Assembly (NCBI GenBank): GCA_029979145.1
Contig: JAPOIC010000099.1
Span: forward strand, 1-7,263
DNA: 7,263 bases
Source of the DNA: Opitutaceae bacterium
Lineage (GTDB): Bacteria; Verrucomicrobiota; Verrucomicrobiia; Opitutales; Opitutaceae
Direction: 5' to 3'
Shown here: one piece after another, positions 5,263-7,263 of the stretch
How the letters are laid out: every line of letters starts with the position of its first letter
Position numbering within the stretch: the stretch's first letter is position 1
Notes under the pieces: generated by a model
Told to the model about the DNA's origin: nothing
Databases searched by the model: none
What the model saw: the letters and a program-made list of their open reading frames with translations, nothing else
Position numbers and translations under genes: made by a program

Positions 5263-6831
5263 ATGGTCGAGACGCCGGTTTACGACTACCTCATCCTCGG
5301 TGGCGGCCACAACGGCCTGATCGCGCAGGCCTATCTCGCGCGCGCCGGGTTTCGCACGCTGTGCATTGAGCGTCGCGACCACGTCGGTGGCGGCGCCGAG
5401 ACCATTGAGAACCCGCGCCATCCGGGCTTTCGGCACAACACCCATTCGTTTTTTCACCGCGGCATCACCGGCATGCCTTGGTATCGCGACCTTGAGCTCG
5501 AGACCCACGGCCTCCGCTACCTGCAGCCGCAGCTCTGCACCGCGGTGGTGCGGCGCGACGGCGAAGTGCTGGAGTGGTGGAGCGAAATCGAGCAGACGGC
5601 CGAATCCTTTGCGCGCTTCAGCACCAAGGACGCTGCGGCGTTGCGCCGCTGGCGCGATGCCTTCGTGCCGATCGTGCGCGACATCGTCGAGCCCGAAGGC
5701 CGGTCCGTGCCCCTGCCGGCGGCCGAGCGTCGCACGCGGTTGGCCAAAACGTCCGAAGGCCGGCTGCTGCTGGCGACGAGTGCACTTTCCCCGCTGGAAT
5801 TCGTGCAACGCGAATTCGAACACCCGACGGTGCAGGCTGGCCTGTTGTTCTTCAACGGCCTGCGCGAAGTCGACCTGCGCTGCCGCGGCTTCGGCCATCA
5901 CATCCCCGCGCTTTTCGCCAGCCGCGGCCGGCCGCAGATGGCGGTGGGCGGCTCCCGCAACCTCGCGCTCGCGCTGCAGGCGGCGGTCATTCGAGCAGGC
6001 GGCGAGTTTCTGCTGGAAGCCACGCCCACCGAGATCCTGATCGCCGACGGCCGGGCCCGCGGCGTGCGCCTGACCGACGGCCGCGAGATTCACGCGAGCC
6101 GCGGCGTCGTCTCCAGCCTCAACCCGCAACAGACTTTCGTCGACCTCACCGCCCCCGGTGCCATTCCGAATGGCTGGCGTGAGAAGGCCGAGGCCTTTCG
6201 CTACAACCTGATCGCGCCGCTCTTCGGCCTGAATCTCACCCTGCGCGAGCCGCCCGCCTACACCGCCGCCAAAAATCACCCGGCGCTTCAGGATGCGTTA
6301 ATGATCGTGCTCGGGCTCGAGACCATCGACCAGTTCCACGACATCGTGCGGCATCACGAAGCGGGCACGATTCCGCAAACAGTGATGTGGGGCTGCTGCC
6401 CGACGCAATTTGACCCGAGCCAGGCACCCGCCGGCCGGCACACGGCGTTCATGTGGGAAAAGCTGCCCTATCGGCTGCGCGGCAACGCCCACCACTGGGA
6501 CGCCGAAAAGGACGCCCACGGGCGCGCGATGTTAAAGCTTTGGACCGAGTTTGCCCCGAACCTTGCTGACGCCGTGCTCGATCAATTCACCCGCAGCGCC
6601 CTCGATACCGAGCGCAAACTGCCCAACATGCGCGACGGCGACCTGCTCGTCGGCAGTTTCCAGTTCGGCCAGATCGGTCACGACCGGCCCTTCACCGGCG
6701 CGGGCGGCTACACCACGGTGATCGACGGCCTCTATCTCTGCGGCGCGAGCTCCCACCCCGGCGGCAACATCACCGGACTCCCTGGTTACAATGCCGCGAA
6801 CGTCATCCTGCAGAAACCGGCAGCGGCCTGA
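5263..6831 (+). CDS. FAD-dependent oxidoreductase, PYROXD2/phytoene desaturase-like
   Basis: A 522-residue flavoprotein of the NAD(P)-binding Rossmann/amine-oxidase-like group (COG1233 type). Residues 7-35 form the FAD-binding unit: DYLILGGGHNGLIAQAYLA with G13, G15 and G18, and E36 at the end of the second strand for the ribose. The conserved RRDHVGGGAET (37-47) follows. The C-terminal FAD-closing motif is present at 489-512 (GLYLCGASSHPGG, then TGLPGYNAA). Length and both termini match the PYROXD2-like family, so the protein appears intact. Members oxidise or desaturate C-C or C-N bonds, but this group is mostly uncharacterised. No carotenoid biosynthesis gene (phytoene synthase) is nearby, so a carotenoid role is not supported. 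The gene starts 7 bp after the MBL hydrolase stop, with no strong Shine-Dalgarno, which suggests translational coupling. The substrate is unknown. Confidence 0.92.
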   Translation: MVETPVYDYLILGGGHNGLIAQAYLARAGFRTLCIERRDHVGGGAETIENPRHPGFRHNTHSFFHRGITGMPWYRDLELETHGLRYLQPQLCTAVVRRDGEVLEWWSEIEQTAESFARFSTKDAAALRRWRDAFVPIVRDIVEPEGRSVPLPAAERRTRLAKTSEGRLLLATSALSPLEFVQREFEHPTVQAGLLFFNGLREVDLRCRGFGHHIPALFASRGRPQMAVGGSRNLALALQAAVIRAGGEFLLEATPTEILIADGRARGVRLTDGREIHASRGVVSSLNPQQTFVDLTAPGAIPNGWREKAEAFRYNLIAPLFGLNLTLREPPAYTAAKNHPALQDALMIVLGLETIDQFHDIVRHHEAGTIPQTVMWGCCPTQFDPSQAPAGRHTAFMWEKLPYRLRGNAHHWDAEKDAHGRAMLKLWTEFAPNLADAVLDQFTRSALDTERKLPNMRDGDLLVGSFQFGQIGHDRPFTGAGGYTTVIDGLYLCGASSHPGGNITGLPGYNAANVILQKPAAA

Positions 6832-6869
6832 CGACTCCGCGCTTGCGAGCGCCGGCGTCCCCGCAGGCC

Positions 6870-7263
6870 TCAGGCAAAGTCCGGCCCACTGATCGCAAAG
6901 TAACGCGACCAATCCGTCGCCAGCTCTTCCCCGTGCCGCGTCATCCGCATGAAACCGCGCTGCACCACGAAGCCCAAGCCGTTCACTTCCTTCAACCAAA
7001 CGTCGTCGCCCGCCGGCACATCCAAAATCACGGGACCGGCCACCTCGGCCAAAGCCCGCCGCAGCAAGCGCCCGGCCACCGCGCGATCCGCCGCAACCAC
7101 CGGACCGAGCTGCGTGGCGTTGCGACCGTCGCGGGCCGTGACGAATCCCGTGATGGCGCCGGCCGACTCGTGCACCCACGCCAACCGGGGACAACGCGAC
7201 AGAAAATTCTCCAAGAGTTCGCGGCGATCCAAACCAAACACCGCTTCGTCGAGCACTCCGACC
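6870..7263 (-). CDS. GNAT family N-acetyltransferase, C-terminal part
   Basis: The reading frame is open to the window edge, so about 130 C-terminal residues are visible and the start lies outside. The GTG at 7254-7256 is most likely an internal Val codon, because the residues around it (VGVLDEAVFGLDRRELLENFL) fit the middle of the family. The pattern matches the second half of roughly 280-residue GNAT proteins with a C-terminal YitH/Acetyltransf_18-like domain. Its elements are D...FG.DR..LL; ITGFVTARDGRNATQLGPVVA; RLLRRAL; ILDVPAGD; GLGFVVQRGFMRM; and the terminal YFAISGPDFA. The main acetyl-CoA-binding loop would be upstream and is not seen. The gene converges on the FAD oxidoreductase gene with 38 bp between stops. 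The acceptor substrate is unknown. Confidence 0.85.
   Translation of the reverse strand, partial: VGVLDEAVFGLDRRELLENFLSRCPRLAWVHESAGAITGFVTARDGRNATQLGPVVAADRAVAGRLLRRALAEVAGPVILDVPAGDDVWLKEVNGLGFVVQRGFMRMTRHGEELATDWSRYFAISGPDFA

Noticed and set aside
4942..6279. 445-codon minus-strand frame opposite the MBL/FAD operon
   Set aside because: It overlaps two well-supported genes, spans their junction and has low-complexity Ala/Arg/Gly-rich translation typical of an antisense shadow in GC-rich DNA.
6839..6852. GCGCT-TGCG-AGCGC hairpin between the FAD and GNAT genes
   Set aside because: The stem is only 5 bp with no T-tract on either strand, so a terminator cannot be supported beyond chance in GC-rich DNA.

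Overview
The window is GC-rich and comes from a bacterial chromosome. It most resembles Verrucomicrobiota, probably the Opitutaceae (Opitutus/Lacunisphaera-like). I base this on three things: a PhyH dioxygenase divergent from an AraC regulator, intergenic repeats built on CACGAAG and ACAGGAGG/AACGGAG words, and GGCGGGG...CCCCGCC hairpins between genes. The placement comes from recollection of such genomes, not from a search. No rRNA, tRNA, CRISPR array, transposase or phage gene is visible.

Layout. Positions 1-272 hold no convincing gene but are crowded with stem-loops, including three copies of a GGCGGGG hairpin and one terminator-like hairpin. Next comes a divergent pair: a phytanoyl-CoA dioxygenase-family (Fe/2-oxoglutarate) enzyme on the minus strand (273-1025) and an AraC-family regulator on the plus strand (1098-1901), with 72 bp between their starts. 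The regulator converges on a carbon starvation protein A (CstA) family transporter on the minus strand (2002-3858). A perfect 27-bp inverted repeat lies between their 3' ends. Upstream of cstA is a roughly 560-bp gap. It contains the first 30 or so codons of an FAD-dependent oxidoreductase that stops abruptly (4059-4181), then a repeat element made of two 68-bp hairpins (4190-4364).

A tight two-gene plus-strand operon follows: an RNase Z/AtsA-like metallo-beta-lactamase-fold hydrolase (4416-5255) and, 7 bp later, a PYROXD2/phytoene-desaturase-like FAD oxidoreductase (5263-6831). The 3' part of a GNAT acetyltransferase on the minus strand (6870 to the window edge) converges on the operon.

How they work together. 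The AraC/PhyH pair looks like a self-contained sensor-enzyme unit. CstA would import peptides or pyruvate as a scavenging transporter. The MBL/FAD pair is probably co-translated and may act on one metabolite, but the substrate cannot be read from the sequence. I see no defence system or other clearly new multigene system. The more unusual material is non-coding: the 9-nt-periodic hairpin repeats, the truncated FAD gene beside them, and a small palindrome ending one base before the MBL start codon.
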